DNA of 64,000 nt from CAVSUR01 sp963846005 (GCA_963846005.1 CAWJUH010000002.1:62001-126000), one strand, 5' to 3'. Positions 16,171-25,953 are shown, counted from the stretch's first letter. Translations and numbers: made by a program. Notes: generated by a model from the sequence alone, not told the origin.

Positions 16171-17799
16171 ATGGCGGCCGGATCGGTAAGCGGCGAGACA
16201 CCGACGCTCTTCTTGCGCAAGGCCACCGGCCTGGTCCGGGGCTGGTCGGTACGGGACTCGATCATCTACGCGTGCCTGGCGACCAACTTCGTCACCCTGG
16301 GCATCTACGAGTTCACCTTCGCCGGGCCGGCCTTTCCCAAGGGCCAGCTGATCACGGCCATCATCATCTCGGCGATCCTGGTCTCGTTCCTGGTCGTCGC
16401 CTACACCGGGCTGATCGTCACGATCCCCCGGGCAGGCGGTGACTACGTCTGGCAGACCCGGATCCTGGGCAGCGGCATCGGCTTCGTGATGGCCGCCACC
16501 GGCTGGTGGTTCATCTTGTGGCTATGGGCCCCGATCTACGGCAACATCCTGTCGGTCCAGCTGTTCCAGCCGCTGTGGGCCACGCTCAAGTGGACCTGGC
16601 CGGGCGGCGGCGCGGTCTGGTTCGGCACCAAGACCGGCATCTTCGTCGTCTGCCTGATCACGATCGCGCTGGCCGGCCTGCTGGTCTCGCTCGGCATGTC
16701 CGGTTACGCGCGATTCCAGAAGTACTGCTTCTACGCCGGGCTGGTCGGCTTCGCGGTCGTGGTCGTGCTGCTGCTGTTCCACTCGCACGCCAGCTTCGTC
16801 AGCTCGTTCAACTACGAGGGGCAGAAGCTGTTCGGGGTGCACAACGCCTACGCGGCCACCAACCACGCCGCGGTCAAGGCCGGCTACACCACCACGAACC
16901 TCGGCTTCGGCCCGCTCGGGCCGACGATGCTGCTGGTCCCCGCGATGATGTTCTTCATCCTGTGGCCGAACTGGGGCTCGACGCTGTACGGCGAGATCCG
17001 CGGCGCGAGCGACTTCAAGCGCGTGTTCACCGGCATGTTCACCGGCCTGTGGATCACCGTGGCGCTGACCCTGATCTTCCTGCTGCTGGTGGACAAGACC
17101 ATCGGCTGGGCCTTCTACCAGAATCTCAACTCGCTCGACTACAACCTGACCCCGCAGTTCGGCATCTGGCCGTACCCGTTCATGTTCGCGGGCTGGCTGG
17201 TGCACAACACCGCGTTCCAGGTGATCTTGATCCTGGTGCTCAGCCTGTGGTTCTTCGGCTGGGTCGGCACGCTGTTCCTGTCCTCGACCCGGGTCATCTT
17301 CGCCGCCGCCTTCGACCGGGTGCTGCCGGACCGGGCCGCCGAGGTGTCGGAGAAGCGCAAGGTGCCGTTCTACTCGCTGGTGCTGATGCTGCTGCCGGCC
17401 GTGGGCCTGTCCGCGATCTACGCCTACTCCTCGACTTTCCGCACCTACACGCTGGACGCGACCCTGGTCATCGCGGTGACCTACCTGTTCAGCTCGATCG
17501 CCGTGGTCATCCTGCCGTGGCGCAAGCCCGACCTGTGGGAGGCCTCTCCGGCCAGCAAGTTCAAGCTGTTCGGCGTCCCGATCGTGCCGGCCGCGGGCTG
17601 GGTCACGATCGCGCTGCTGGTCTTCAACCTGTACGAGTGGCTGACCAACGACAATTACTTCGTCAACAACGCCGACTCGCTGTACTTCATGGGCGCGATG
17701 TACGTGCTGGCCATCGTCGTCTACGTAGTCGCGCGGACGGTCCGGCGGCGGCAGGGCATCGACCTCGGCCTGATCAACGCGGAGATCCCGGTCGAGTAG
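16171..17799 (+). CDS. APC-superfamily amino acid/amine permease
   Basis: 542 residues with about 12 to 14 hydrophobic helices, starting SVRDSIIYACLATNFVTLGIY and IVTIPRAGGDYVWQTRILG, a motif typical of APC transporters near the first helices. The C-terminus (VRRRQGIDLGLINAEIPVE) is cytoplasmic. GGAGG stands seven bases before the ATG at 16171. The next gene is a dimethylglycine/sarcosine dehydrogenase-like flavoenzyme, so methylated glycines or related amino acids are the likely cargo (inference). Confidence 0.88.
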   Translation: MAAGSVSGETPTLFLRKATGLVRGWSVRDSIIYACLATNFVTLGIYEFTFAGPAFPKGQLITAIIISAILVSFLVVAYTGLIVTIPRAGGDYVWQTRILGSGIGFVMAATGWWFILWLWAPIYGNILSVQLFQPLWATLKWTWPGGGAVWFGTKTGIFVVCLITIALAGLLVSLGMSGYARFQKYCFYAGLVGFAVVVVLLLFHSHASFVSSFNYEGQKLFGVHNAYAATNHAAVKAGYTTTNLGFGPLGPTMLLVPAMMFFILWPNWGSTLYGEIRGASDFKRVFTGMFTGLWITVALTLIFLLLVDKTIGWAFYQNLNSLDYNLTPQFGIWPYPFMFAGWLVHNTAFQVILILVLSLWFFGWVGTLFLSSTRVIFAAAFDRVLPDRAAEVSEKRKVPFYSLVLMLLPAVGLSAIYAYSSTFRTYTLDATLVIAVTYLFSSIAVVILPWRKPDLWEASPASKFKLFGVPIVPAAGWVTIALLVFNLYEWLTNDNYFVNNADSLYFMGAMYVLAIVVYVVARTVRRRQGIDLGLINAEIPVE

Positions 17800-17879
17800 C
17801 GCCCGGCGATGATCGAGCCTGGCCCGGGCCGCCCGCCCGGGCCGGGCTGCACCCGAGCAGCGATGAGGGGCAATTGCGC

Positions 17880-20399
17880 ATGAACGACATCCCGGGCCGT
17901 GCCAGCGCGGTCATCATCGGCGCCGGCATCGTCGGCAACAGCCTGGCCTGCCACCTGGCCCGGCTGGGCTGGCGGGACCTGGTGCTGGCGGACACCGGGC
18001 CGATGCCCAACCCGGGCGGCTCGACCGGGCACGCCTCCAACTTCATCTTCCCGATCGAGTACTCGAAGATGATGATGGAGCTGACCCGCGACTCGACCGA
18101 GCAGTACAAGCAGCTCGGCGTGTTCACCGAGAGCGGCGGGTTCGAGGTCGCCCGCACCCCGGAGCGGATGACCGAGCTGCGCCGCCGCTGCTCGGCGGCC
18201 AGGGCGTGGGGGATCCCCGCTCAGCTCGTCTCGCCCGCCGAGGTGCGCAAGCTGGTGCCCTACCTGGACGAGTCGGTGATACTCGGCGGCGCGCACTTCC
18301 CGACCGTCGGCGTGGTCGACTCGCTGCGGGCCGGCACGCTGATGCGCGAGGAGGCGCAGCGCTCCGGCGCGCTGACCGTGCTGGCCGGGGCGGAGGTCAC
18401 CGGCATCGACACGACCGCGGACGGCCGGATCGCCGGGGTGCGCACCAGCCGCGGCGACATCGCCACGCCGGTGGCCGTGGTCTGCTGCGGGGTCTGGTCG
18501 CCGCGGGTGGCGGCGATGGCCGGGGCCAGGATCCCGCTCACCCCGATCGTGCACCAGATGATCAGCGTCGGCCCGATCGCGCTGTTCGCCGACACGGCCG
18601 GCGAGATCGAGTACCCGATCGTGCGGGACGTGGACACCGGCATGTACGAGCGCCAGCACGGCGGGGACATGGAGGTCGGCTCGTACGCGCACCGGCCGAT
18701 CATCGTGGCGCCGGGCGAGATCCCCTCGATCGAGCAGGCCGTGCTGTCGCCGACCGAGATGCCCTTCACTTCCGAGGACTTCGACCTGCAGCTGGAGCAG
18801 GCCCTGGAGCTGATGCCCGAGCTGCTCGGCGACGAGCGGGCCGGCATCCGCTACTCGATCAACGGGCTGATCTCGATGACCCCTGACGGGCACCCGGTGC
18901 TCGGCGAGCTGCCCGGGGTGCCGGGCCTGTGGTCGGCCGCGGCGAGCTGGATCAAGGAGGGGCCGGGCGTCGGCCGGGCGGTGGCCGAGTGGATGAGCGG
19001 CAAGGTGCCCGGGATCGACATCCACGAGGCCGACATCTCCCGCTTCTACCCGCATCAGCAGACCACCGCGCACGTGGTCACCCGGGCCCGCGAGAGCTTC
19101 AACAAGATGTACGGGATCGTGCACCCGGCCGAGCAGTGGGAGCAGGGCCGCCAGACCCGGCTCAGCCCGGTGCACGAGCGCACCCGCGACCTCGGCGCGG
19201 TGTTCTTCGAGACCGCGGGCTGGGAGCGGCCGCACTGGTACGCCAGCAACGAGCCGCTGCTCGGCCGCTACGCCGGCCAGCTGATGGAGCGCACCGGCGA
19301 GTGGGAGTCGCGCTGGTGGTCGCCGCTCATCAACGCCGAGCACCTGGCCATGCGGGAGCACTGCGGCCTGGTCGACCTGACCGCGTTCGCGATCTTCGAC
19401 ATCACCGGCCCGGGCGCGCTCGCCGCAGTCCAGTCGGTCGCGGTGGCGCAGCTGGACGTCCCGGTGGGCCGGGTGGTCTACACCTCGCTGCTGGACGCCG
19501 AAGGCGGGTTCCGCGGCGACCTGACGATGATGCGCCTCGGCCCGCAGCGGTTCCGGGTGGTGACCGGCGGCGCCACCGGCCCGATGGACTACCAGTGGAT
19601 CGCCGGCCAGCTGCCGCCCGACGGCAGCGCGGCCATCGCCGACGTGACCTCGGCGTGGACCACGCTCGGACTGTGGGGGCCGCGGGCCAGGGACGTGCTG
19701 GCCGCGGTCACCGACGGCGACGTGTCGCACGAGGGCTTCGCGTTCGGCACCTGCCGCCCGGTGGAGATCAACGGCCTGACCGTGCTGGCCTCCCGCATCT
19801 CCTACGTGGGCGAGCTCGGCTGGGAGCTGCACGCGCCGGTCGAGGAGGGCGCGCGCCTGTGGGACACGCTGTGGGACGCCGGCCGGCCGCACGGGCTGGT
19901 GCCGGCCGGCATCGGCGTGTACGGCACCACCGGGCGGCTGGAGAAGGGCTACCGCGCATTCGGCAACGAGCTGGACGCGGATTACAACCTCGTCGAGGCG
20001 GGCATGACCCGCCCGAAGGTCAAGGCCCAGGAGTTCACCGGCAAGGCCGCCTACCTGCGCCAGCGGGCCGAGCCGCCGGCCGCGGTGCTGTGCACGCTGA
20101 CCGTGGACGACCACACCTCGGCCTCGGGCGAGCTGCGCTACATGCTGGGCGGCGAGCCGGTCCTCACCCCGGACGGCGAGCGCCTCGTCGACGCCAAGGG
20201 CCGGCCCTCGTACGTGACCAGCGCGGGCAGCGGGCCGTCGGTCGGCAAGCACCTGCTGATGGCCTACCTGCCGCCCGCGCAGGCGGTGGCCGGGACGCCG
20301 CTGGCGGTGGAGTACCTGAGCGAGGCCTACCCGGTCACGGTGGCGGCAGCCGGCTCGACGCCGCTGTTCGACCCGGCGAACGAGCGGATCAGGGCCTGA
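17880..20399 (+). CDS. dimethylglycine/sarcosine dehydrogenase-like flavoprotein with GcvT domain
   Basis: 839 residues with two domains. The N-terminal FAD-dependent oxidoreductase domain (about 1-390) has VIIGAGIVGNSLA (GxGxxG) and GGSTGHASNF, where His51 stands at the place of the histidine that carries covalent FAD in the DMGDH family. The C-terminal aminomethyltransferase (GcvT) domain (about 430-835) shows CGLVDLTAFAIFDITGPGA, SYVGELGWELHAP and GKHLLMAYLP. Such enzymes oxidise N-methyl groups and pass formaldehyde to THF as 5,10-methylene-THF. EtfB and EtfA genes follow directly, which are the expected electron acceptors. Exact substrate is inference. Confidence 0.9.
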   Translation: MNDIPGRASAVIIGAGIVGNSLACHLARLGWRDLVLADTGPMPNPGGSTGHASNFIFPIEYSKMMMELTRDSTEQYKQLGVFTESGGFEVARTPERMTELRRRCSAARAWGIPAQLVSPAEVRKLVPYLDESVILGGAHFPTVGVVDSLRAGTLMREEAQRSGALTVLAGAEVTGIDTTADGRIAGVRTSRGDIATPVAVVCCGVWSPRVAAMAGARIPLTPIVHQMISVGPIALFADTAGEIEYPIVRDVDTGMYERQHGGDMEVGSYAHRPIIVAPGEIPSIEQAVLSPTEMPFTSEDFDLQLEQALELMPELLGDERAGIRYSINGLISMTPDGHPVLGELPGVPGLWSAAASWIKEGPGVGRAVAEWMSGKVPGIDIHEADISRFYPHQQTTAHVVTRARESFNKMYGIVHPAEQWEQGRQTRLSPVHERTRDLGAVFFETAGWERPHWYASNEPLLGRYAGQLMERTGEWESRWWSPLINAEHLAMREHCGLVDLTAFAIFDITGPGALAAVQSVAVAQLDVPVGRVVYTSLLDAEGGFRGDLTMMRLGPQRFRVVTGGATGPMDYQWIAGQLPPDGSAAIADVTSAWTTLGLWGPRARDVLAAVTDGDVSHEGFAFGTCRPVEINGLTVLASRISYVGELGWELHAPVEEGARLWDTLWDAGRPHGLVPAGIGVYGTTGRLEKGYRAFGNELDADYNLVEAGMTRPKVKAQEFTGKAAYLRQRAEPPAAVLCTLTVDDHTSASGELRYMLGGEPVLTPDGERLVDAKGRPSYVTSAGSGPSVGKHLLMAYLPPAQAVAGTPLAVEYLSEAYPVTVAAAGSTPLFDPANERIRA

Positions 20400-20403
20400 C
20401 GCC

Positions 20404-21162
20404 GTGGAGATCTGCGTCTGCGTCAAGCGGGTCCCCCAGGTCGGCGGCAAGCTGGCCGTCACCGCCGACGGCCAGCAGGTCGACACGCGCGCGTCAGGGT
20501 TCACGGTCAGCCCGCACGAGGAGTGCGCGGTCGAGGAGGCGGTGCAGCTCGCCGAGCGGTTCGGCGGCAGCGTGACCGTGCTGACGCTCGGGCCGCCCGA
20601 GGCCGAGGCCCAGCTGCGGGACATGCTCGCGCTGGGCGCGTCCCGGGCGGTGCTGCTGGCGGACGGCGGCCGGGAATGGGGCCCGGTGGCCACCGCGGCC
20701 GCGATCGCGGAAGAGGCGCGGGCTGGCTCCTACGACCTGCTGTTGTTCGGCAACGAGGCCGCTGACACGGGGGACTACCAGGTCGGGATCAGGGTCGCCC
20801 GCACCCTCGGCCTGCCGTGCGCGACCGGGATCAAGCAGCTCGAGGCGGCGCCGGGCGGCGCGGCGGTCACCGCCCGGCGCGAGTACCGCGGCGTGCAGGA
20901 GGCCTACGAGCTGGCGCTGCCCGCCGCGGTCACGGTCAAGGAGGGCATCAACCTGCCGCGCTACCCGTCCCTGCCGGGCCGGCTGCGGGCCAAGCGCGCG
21001 AAGATCGAGCACCGCCAGCCGGCCTGGCAGCCGGACGGGCTGCGCAAGGTGGCGCTGCGGGTGCCGCCCGCCGAGAGCAAGCAGACCCGGGTGCTCGGCA
21101 CCGGGACCGACGCCGTCCCGGCCCTGGTGGCGCTGCTGGACGAGCTGGGGGTGCTGTCATGA
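20404..21162 (+). CDS. etfB: electron transfer flavoprotein beta subunit
   Basis: 252 residues with the EtfB pattern ICVCVKRVPQVGGK at the start, SPHEECAVEEAVQLAE, ALGASRAVLLAD, NEAADTGDYQVGIRVA and LPAAVTVKEGINLPRYPSLPGRLRAKR. It begins with GTG four bases after the flavoenzyme stop and ends in an ATGA overlap with etfA. It accepts electrons from the dehydrogenase and passes them on through ETF to the quinone pool. Confidence 0.93.
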   Translation: MEICVCVKRVPQVGGKLAVTADGQQVDTRASGFTVSPHEECAVEEAVQLAERFGGSVTVLTLGPPEAEAQLRDMLALGASRAVLLADGGREWGPVATAAAIAEEARAGSYDLLLFGNEAADTGDYQVGIRVARTLGLPCATGIKQLEAAPGGAAVTARREYRGVQEAYELALPAAVTVKEGINLPRYPSLPGRLRAKRAKIEHRQPAWQPDGLRKVALRVPPAESKQTRVLGTGTDAVPALVALLDELGVLS

Positions 21163-22210
21163 CCGTGCTGTGCCTGGCCGAGCTGGACGCGCAGGCCGGC
21201 CTGGCCGGAGCGGACGGGGCGGACGGCGCCGGCGGGGCGGGCCGGGCGGGCGGGACGGGCAGCGATATCGCCGACCAGTCGCTGCGCGCGCTGACGGTGG
21301 CCCGGCGGCTGGCGGAGTCCGGCGGCGAGGACCTCGCGGTAGCGGCGTTCGCCCCGGCCGGCGGCTCCCGGCCGCGGTGCTGGGCGAATCCGGCGTGGCG
21401 GCGGCCTACGGGGTGACCTCGCCCCGGCTGGCCGGCTACGCGCCCGCGGCGTGGGCCAGCGCGCTGCGCCAGCTCGCCGACGCCTGCCAGGCGTCGGCGG
21501 TGGTCGCCGCGGCGACGGACCGGGGCAGCGAGGTGCTGGCCTATCTCGGGGCCGACAGCGGGCTGCCGGTGGCGGCCGGGTGCCTGTCCGCGGCGCGGAC
21601 GGGTCCTGGCACCTGCACTCTGGTCCGGCACCGGTGGGCCGGCAGCCTGCTGGAGGACGCCGAGCTGGAGGCGCCGCGCGCGCTACTGACCGTGGCCGCC
21701 GAGGCGGTCCCGGCTGAGCCCGCCGCCGTTCCCGCCGAGCCTGCCGTGCACGGCTTCGAGCCGGAGCTGTCCGAGGCCGACCTGGGCGTGCAGGCCGCCG
21801 AGTCGGCGCAGCGCGCCGCCGGGATGTCGCTGGCCACCGCCCGGGTGGTGGTGGGCGGCGGCCGCGGCGTGGGCGGCCCGGACGGCTTCGCGCCGCTGGA
21901 GGAGCTGGCCGGCCTGCTCGGCGGCACCGTCGGCGTGTCCCGGGTGGTGACCAGCGAGGGCTGGCGGCCGCACCGCCAGCAGGTCGGCCAGACCGGCACC
22001 CGGATCACGCCGGAGCTGTACCTGGCCTGCGGCATCAGCGGCGCGATCCAGCACATGGCCGGCTGCCAGGGGGCCAGGAACATCGTCGCGGTGAACACCG
22101 ACCCGGACGCGCCGATCATCGCCCGGGCCGACTACGCCGTGATCGGCGACCTGAGCGAGGTCATCCCGGCCCTGATCGCCGCACTGCGCGCGCGGTCCCC
22201 GGCCGGCTGA
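21159..22210 (+). CDS. etfA: electron transfer flavoprotein alpha subunit; frame broken
   Basis: The N-terminal part starts MTVLCLAELDAQAG at 21159 and reads DQSLRALTVARRLAESGGEDLAVAAFAPAG. The frame then breaks at the CCC run near 21367-21369, and the next frame continues AAVLGESGVAAAYGVTSP to the FAD-binding domain (VVVGGGRGVGGPDGFAPLEELA, SRVVTSEGWRPHRQQVGQTG, YLACGISGAIQHMAGC, IVAVNTDPDAPI). Changing CCC to CCCC restores one frame of normal length. Both flavin-domain motifs are intact, so I regard the break as probable sequence error. The ATGA overlap with etfB shows translational coupling. Confidence 0.85.
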
Positions 22211-22242
22211 CCGGGCGCGGGCCGCGGCCGCCGGCCGGCCGG

Positions 22243-24665
22243 TCAGGTCTGCGCGGCGGCCGCGTTCTCGCGCAGCGCGACGGTCAGCGGGTGCGAGGCG
22301 CCGAGCGCGTGCTCGCAGTCGGCCAGCGTCCGCTGGAACAGCTCGATGGACTCGGTGAGCCGGCCGACGGTGTGGTAGGCGTGCGCCAGGTTGCTGCGCG
22401 AGGTGAGGGTGTCGGGATGGTCGGGCCCCGAGGTCCGCCCGTAGTCGGCGATGACCTGCTCGTACAGCGGGATGGCGTCGGCCAGCCGTCCGGCCGAGTG
22501 GTAGGCCGAGGCGAGGTTGGCCCGCGCGACGAGCGTGTCCGGGTGGTCGGCGCCCTGGACCCGCTCCCGCCCGGCCAGCGCGGCCTGGTACTCGCGGACC
22601 GCGTCCCGGGGGCGCCGGGCCGCATGATAGGCGGCAGCGAGGTTGGCCCGCGCGGTGAGGGTGTCGGGGTGGTCGGCGCCCTGGACCCGCTCCCGCCCGG
22701 CCAGCGTGCGCTGGTAGGCGCTGATCGCCTGCCTGGTCCGGCCCGCGGTCCGGTAGGCCAGGGCCAGCAGGCCGAGGGCGGTGAGGGTGTCGGGATGCTC
22801 GGCCCCGGCGGCCCGCTGCCGCCCGGCCAGCACCCGCTCGCACTCGCTGACCGCCTCCCGGGTCCGGCCCGCGGCCCGGTAGGCCTCGGCCAGGCTGGCC
22901 CGGGCGGCGAGGGTGTCCGGGTGGTCCGGGCCGCCGGTTCGCTGCCGCTCGGCGACCGTGCGGCGGCACAGGCTGACCGCGTCCTCGGTACGGCCCGCGG
23001 CCAGGTAGGACCGGGCCAGGTCGTCGCGGGCGCTGAGGGTACGCGGGTCGTCGGTGCCGAGCGCGCCGAGCTGCTCGGCGAACGCCTGCTCCTGCAGCGG
23101 CACGGCGGCCTCGGCCCGGCCTGCCGCGCGGTAGGCCTGCGCCAGCTGTGCCGCAGCCGCCGCGGAGTCGGGATGGTCCGGGCCGAGGACCCGCCGGCTC
23201 GCGGCCGCCGTGGCCTCCCAGAAGCTGACCCCGGAGTCCGCCAGCCCGGCCCGGGCCAGGCTGGCGCCCTGCAGGCTGAGCAGCCGGTGAGAGCCGCCGT
23301 CCCACAGCAGGTCGCCGGCCGCCTCGCCGACCCTGGCCGCGTTGTCGCGCAGGGACTGGGCCAGCAGCAGCCCGGCCTCGCCCGCCGGCCAGGCCTGGGC
23401 GAGCGCGTCCGCGGCGACCCGGCAGTCCTGGTCCCGCTGCGCCGCCGGGATGAAGCTGCGGACCATGTTCTGCACCAGTGCGTGCACCCGGACGGTGCGG
23501 GCGCTGTCGGCCGGGTCGACGGTGATCAGGCCGGCCCGGGTGAGCGCGCCGACCGCCTCGCGGATCTGGGCCGCGCCGGCCGGGCCCGCGCCGCCGCCGG
23601 GGCCGGCCTCGCCGGTCAGGTAGGCCGCAGCGGCCGGGCTGGTCAGTACCGCGCCGGGGAACCCGGCCGGGTCCAGGCAGGCCGCGAGGGCCAGGATCGG
23701 CCAGGCCACCCCGCCGGGGGAGGCCTGGATGGCCCGGTCGACGGCCAGCGACCAGGCCACGATGATCTCCACCGGGCAGCCGGTCTGCCCGGCGATATCG
23801 GGCACCGAGCCGGTCAGCTGCCCGCGCCGGTCGGTGAACGCCCGCAGGTACTCACGGCAGTCGAGCCTGCCGTCCAGCATCACCGCGCAGGCATGCCCGA
23901 GCGCCATCGGCAGGCAGCCGAGTTCCGCGGACAGGTCGGGCGCGCCCAGCCGCAGGTCCGGATCGCTGCGGAAGGCGCCGGTCAGGTAGTTCACCGCCTC
24001 CCGGCGGGTGAACGGCCCGGCCTGCACGGCGCGCACCGGCCGCCCTGTGGCAGTGTGGCTGACGGCAGTGTGGCTGACGGCAGTGCGATCGGCCGCGGCG
24101 CCCGCGGCGGGCGGGCCGCCCGGCTGGGCCAGGGAGTTCAGCACCGGCCCGGCGAACGGCGCAGTGATCACGGCCTGGCCGGCCGGGCCGCCGGCCACAG
24201 CCCGTCCAGCGCCTGATGGTCACTGACGTCATCGAGCACGACCAGCCACGGCCTGCTGCTGCTGGCCAGGTAGGTGAGCAGCCGGGCCGCGTCCGCCTCC
24301 GGCTCGCCGCCCGGCGCGGCCAGGCCCAGGTCGGCCAGGGCCTGGGCGTACCCGGTCACCACCCCGTCCCGCCGGGCCGCGTCCGCCCAGATGATCAGGT
24401 CGGCCCCGTGGCCGAGCCGCACCGCATGCGCCAGTCCGGCGGCCAGCTGGGTCTTCCCGGTGCCGCCGGCCCCGCCAGGTCCGCTGCCCGGGACGTCGGC
24501 GAAAACCGTGACCTCGCCCGGCCGCAGCCTGTCGCCGGGCTCCAGCCCGGACTCCGGCCGCGGGTAGAAGTGCTCAGCCAGCGGCGGCAGCGCCCCGGAC
24601 ACCACGATCTGGCGGCCGGGGCCGGATCCCTGGTCAGCGTTTCGCACCATAGCCCGGCTCACCAT
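22243..24665 (-). CDS. NB-ARC-type NTPase with kinesin-light-chain-like TPR repeats; frame broken
   Basis: The N-terminal part carries a Walker A loop GGAGGTGKTQLA and Walker B WLVVLDDVSD. After a frame break at about 24185 (a GG that should probably be GGG) the protein continues through a winged-helix-like region to nine or ten TPR repeats marked by DHPDTL/EHPDTL (residues beyond about 420). These STAND-type proteins act as signal-responsive switches in actinomycetes, often with unknown inputs. A 15-bp repeat encodes TAVSH twice. Start candidates are ATGs at 24677, 24665 and 24650; I use 24665, which has GGGAG upstream. No DNA-binding domain is visible. Confidence 0.75.
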
Positions 24666-24738
24666 GACTGATCGCATCTCCCACTGCTTGTAACCACTCA
24701 GTGACAGATATAGCACTACGGTCGCCCGAATCGCCAGA

Positions 24739-24764
24739 AGATGCACAATGAAAATTGCACATCT
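24739..24764. promoter_or_regulatory. imperfect inverted repeat upstream of the NB-ARC-TPR gene
   Basis: AGATGCACAAT (24739-24749) and ATTGCACATCT (24754-24764) form an imperfect palindrome in an unusually AT-rich patch. TGCACA also occurs twice in direct order. This is the likely promoter/operator region of the minus-strand gene, by position only. Confidence 0.3.
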
Positions 24765-24841
24765 ATCGCGGCTCGCGCGATGATCTCCTGGTAGATGCTC
24801 CGATCGATGCGCGCTAAACCAGGGCAAATGCTCGAATCGGC

Positions 24842-24868
24842 GGGAGCAAGCAGCCGCGGCCTGCTCCC
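24842..24868. other. hairpin, GGGAGCA stem
   Basis: GGGAGCA (24842-24848) and TGCTCCC (24862-24868) form a seven-base stem around a 13-base loop in the gene-free region. No U-run follows. It may be part of a transcript leader or a weak terminator. Confidence 0.3.
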
Positions 24869-25048
24869 AGTACCCTACCGGGCGGCCAGGTGCACGGGCC
24901 AGGACCGGCGGCAGAACCCGCTGGTCGGCCAGGCGCACCGGCCCGCCGATCCACCGTCATCACCGTGGCCGGCCTGGATTGCCCGGCTGGCTCCTCGCGA
25001 GTCCCGGCCGGACTCCTCTCCCGCCCCGTCCCGGCCCCGTTCGGGCCG

Positions 25049-25204
25049 TGACCGTCCCCTCTCCGGAACGCGGCCGTCCCCTCTCCGGAACGCGGCCGTC
25101 CGCTGTCCGGCAACGCGGCCGTCCGCTGTCCGGAACGCGGCCGTCCGCTGTCCGGCCTGCTGCCGTCCCCTCTCCGGACCGCGGCCGTCCGCTGTCCGGC
25201 CTGC
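25049..25204. repeat. 22-bp tandem repeat, about seven units
   Basis: About seven consecutive units of 21-23 bases, each with GGCCGTCC, then SCTSTCCGG and a variable GCAACGC-type end. The units alternate between CTCTCCGGA and CTGTCCGG variants. There are no unique spacers, so it is not CRISPR. No reading frame is conserved through it. It lies upstream of the structured RNA candidate. Confidence 0.75.
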
Positions 25205-25389
25205 GGCCCGCCCTCGCCAGGGCCGGCCCGGACCGCCCGTCGGCCCCCCTCCCCGGATCCGGCCCGGGGACCGCGCCCGGTTCCGCCTGCGGCCGGCCCG
25301 GCCGGTGCTGCTTGTGATCTTCGCGGCCAGGGCCGGAGCTGCGCCCGGATCGGCTACCTGTGCATTGACCTGTGAATATGCGGTGGAAA

Positions 25390-25690
25390 AGTGCCTTACG
25401 CGGGGGATAACGGCGGCTGTCCTGTGGACGACAAAAGAATCTTGAAAAGGTGAACGGAAACCCCTTGTGCAGGCCCCGCGAGAGCGAGTAGAAATTCCTC
25501 ACCGCGAAAGACGGGACCACCCCGGGGGAAACCCCGGGACGTGAAGAGGACCGGGAGACCGGGACTTGGAGCGGGGACCAGAGCCCGCGGAGGCGATGCC
25601 CCGGCCGGCCGCCGAGCAATCGGCGAGTCGCGTGGCAGAGCCAGTCGAGGCCCCTCCATCTCATACATGGAGGGGCCTCGATCTATTGTG
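25390..25690 (+). ncRNA. candidate structured non-coding RNA
   Basis: This gene-free stretch contains a row of short hairpins capped by GNRA tetraloops: CGC-GAGA-GCG (near 25477), CCCGGGG-GAAA-CCCCGGG (near 25520-25538), CCGG-GAGA-CCGG (near 25551-25562) and GCCGA-GCAA-TCGGC (near 25611-25624). A GCGGG/CCCGC hairpin lies at 25571-25588. A 15-base perfect terminator stem closes it. Base composition is less GC-biased than in the genes around it. TTGACC at 25365 could be a -35 element, but I see no convincing -10. I do not recognise it as RNase P RNA, tmRNA, SRP RNA or a known riboswitch. Ends are approximate. Confidence 0.5.
25646..25682 (+). terminator. strong hairpin terminator
   Basis: The arm TCGAGGCCCCTCCAT (25646-25660) pairs perfectly over 15 bases with ATGGAGGGGCCTCGA (25668-25682) around a seven-base loop. 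The plus-strand sequence after it (TCTATTGTG) is mildly T-rich. It would end a plus-strand transcript from the preceding structured region. Confidence 0.7.
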
Positions 25691-25953
25691 CCCGAGCCGC
25701 ACCCGATCGCCTAGCCGACACGCGCTGCCGTGCCGCCCCCGGCCCGGCTCCGCCGTGCCCTGCGGCCTCGCCGGCCCTGCGCCTCGCCGGTCCCGCCCGA
25801 CACTCCCGAGCCCCGCCGGCCGCCGTGTCGTTCTCACGGCCGGCCGGCCGGTGGCGGCGAGCGGGCTCGGCCGGGGGGCGCCGGGCAGGCGGGTCGCTCA
25901 AGCCGATCCCGGCCCGGTCGTGGGCGATGACCTGACGGCTGCCGGCGGGTTAG

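Noticed and set aside
25049..25204. Tandem repeat as a CRISPR array
   Set aside because: The units are directly adjacent with no unique spacers, and no cas gene is in the window.
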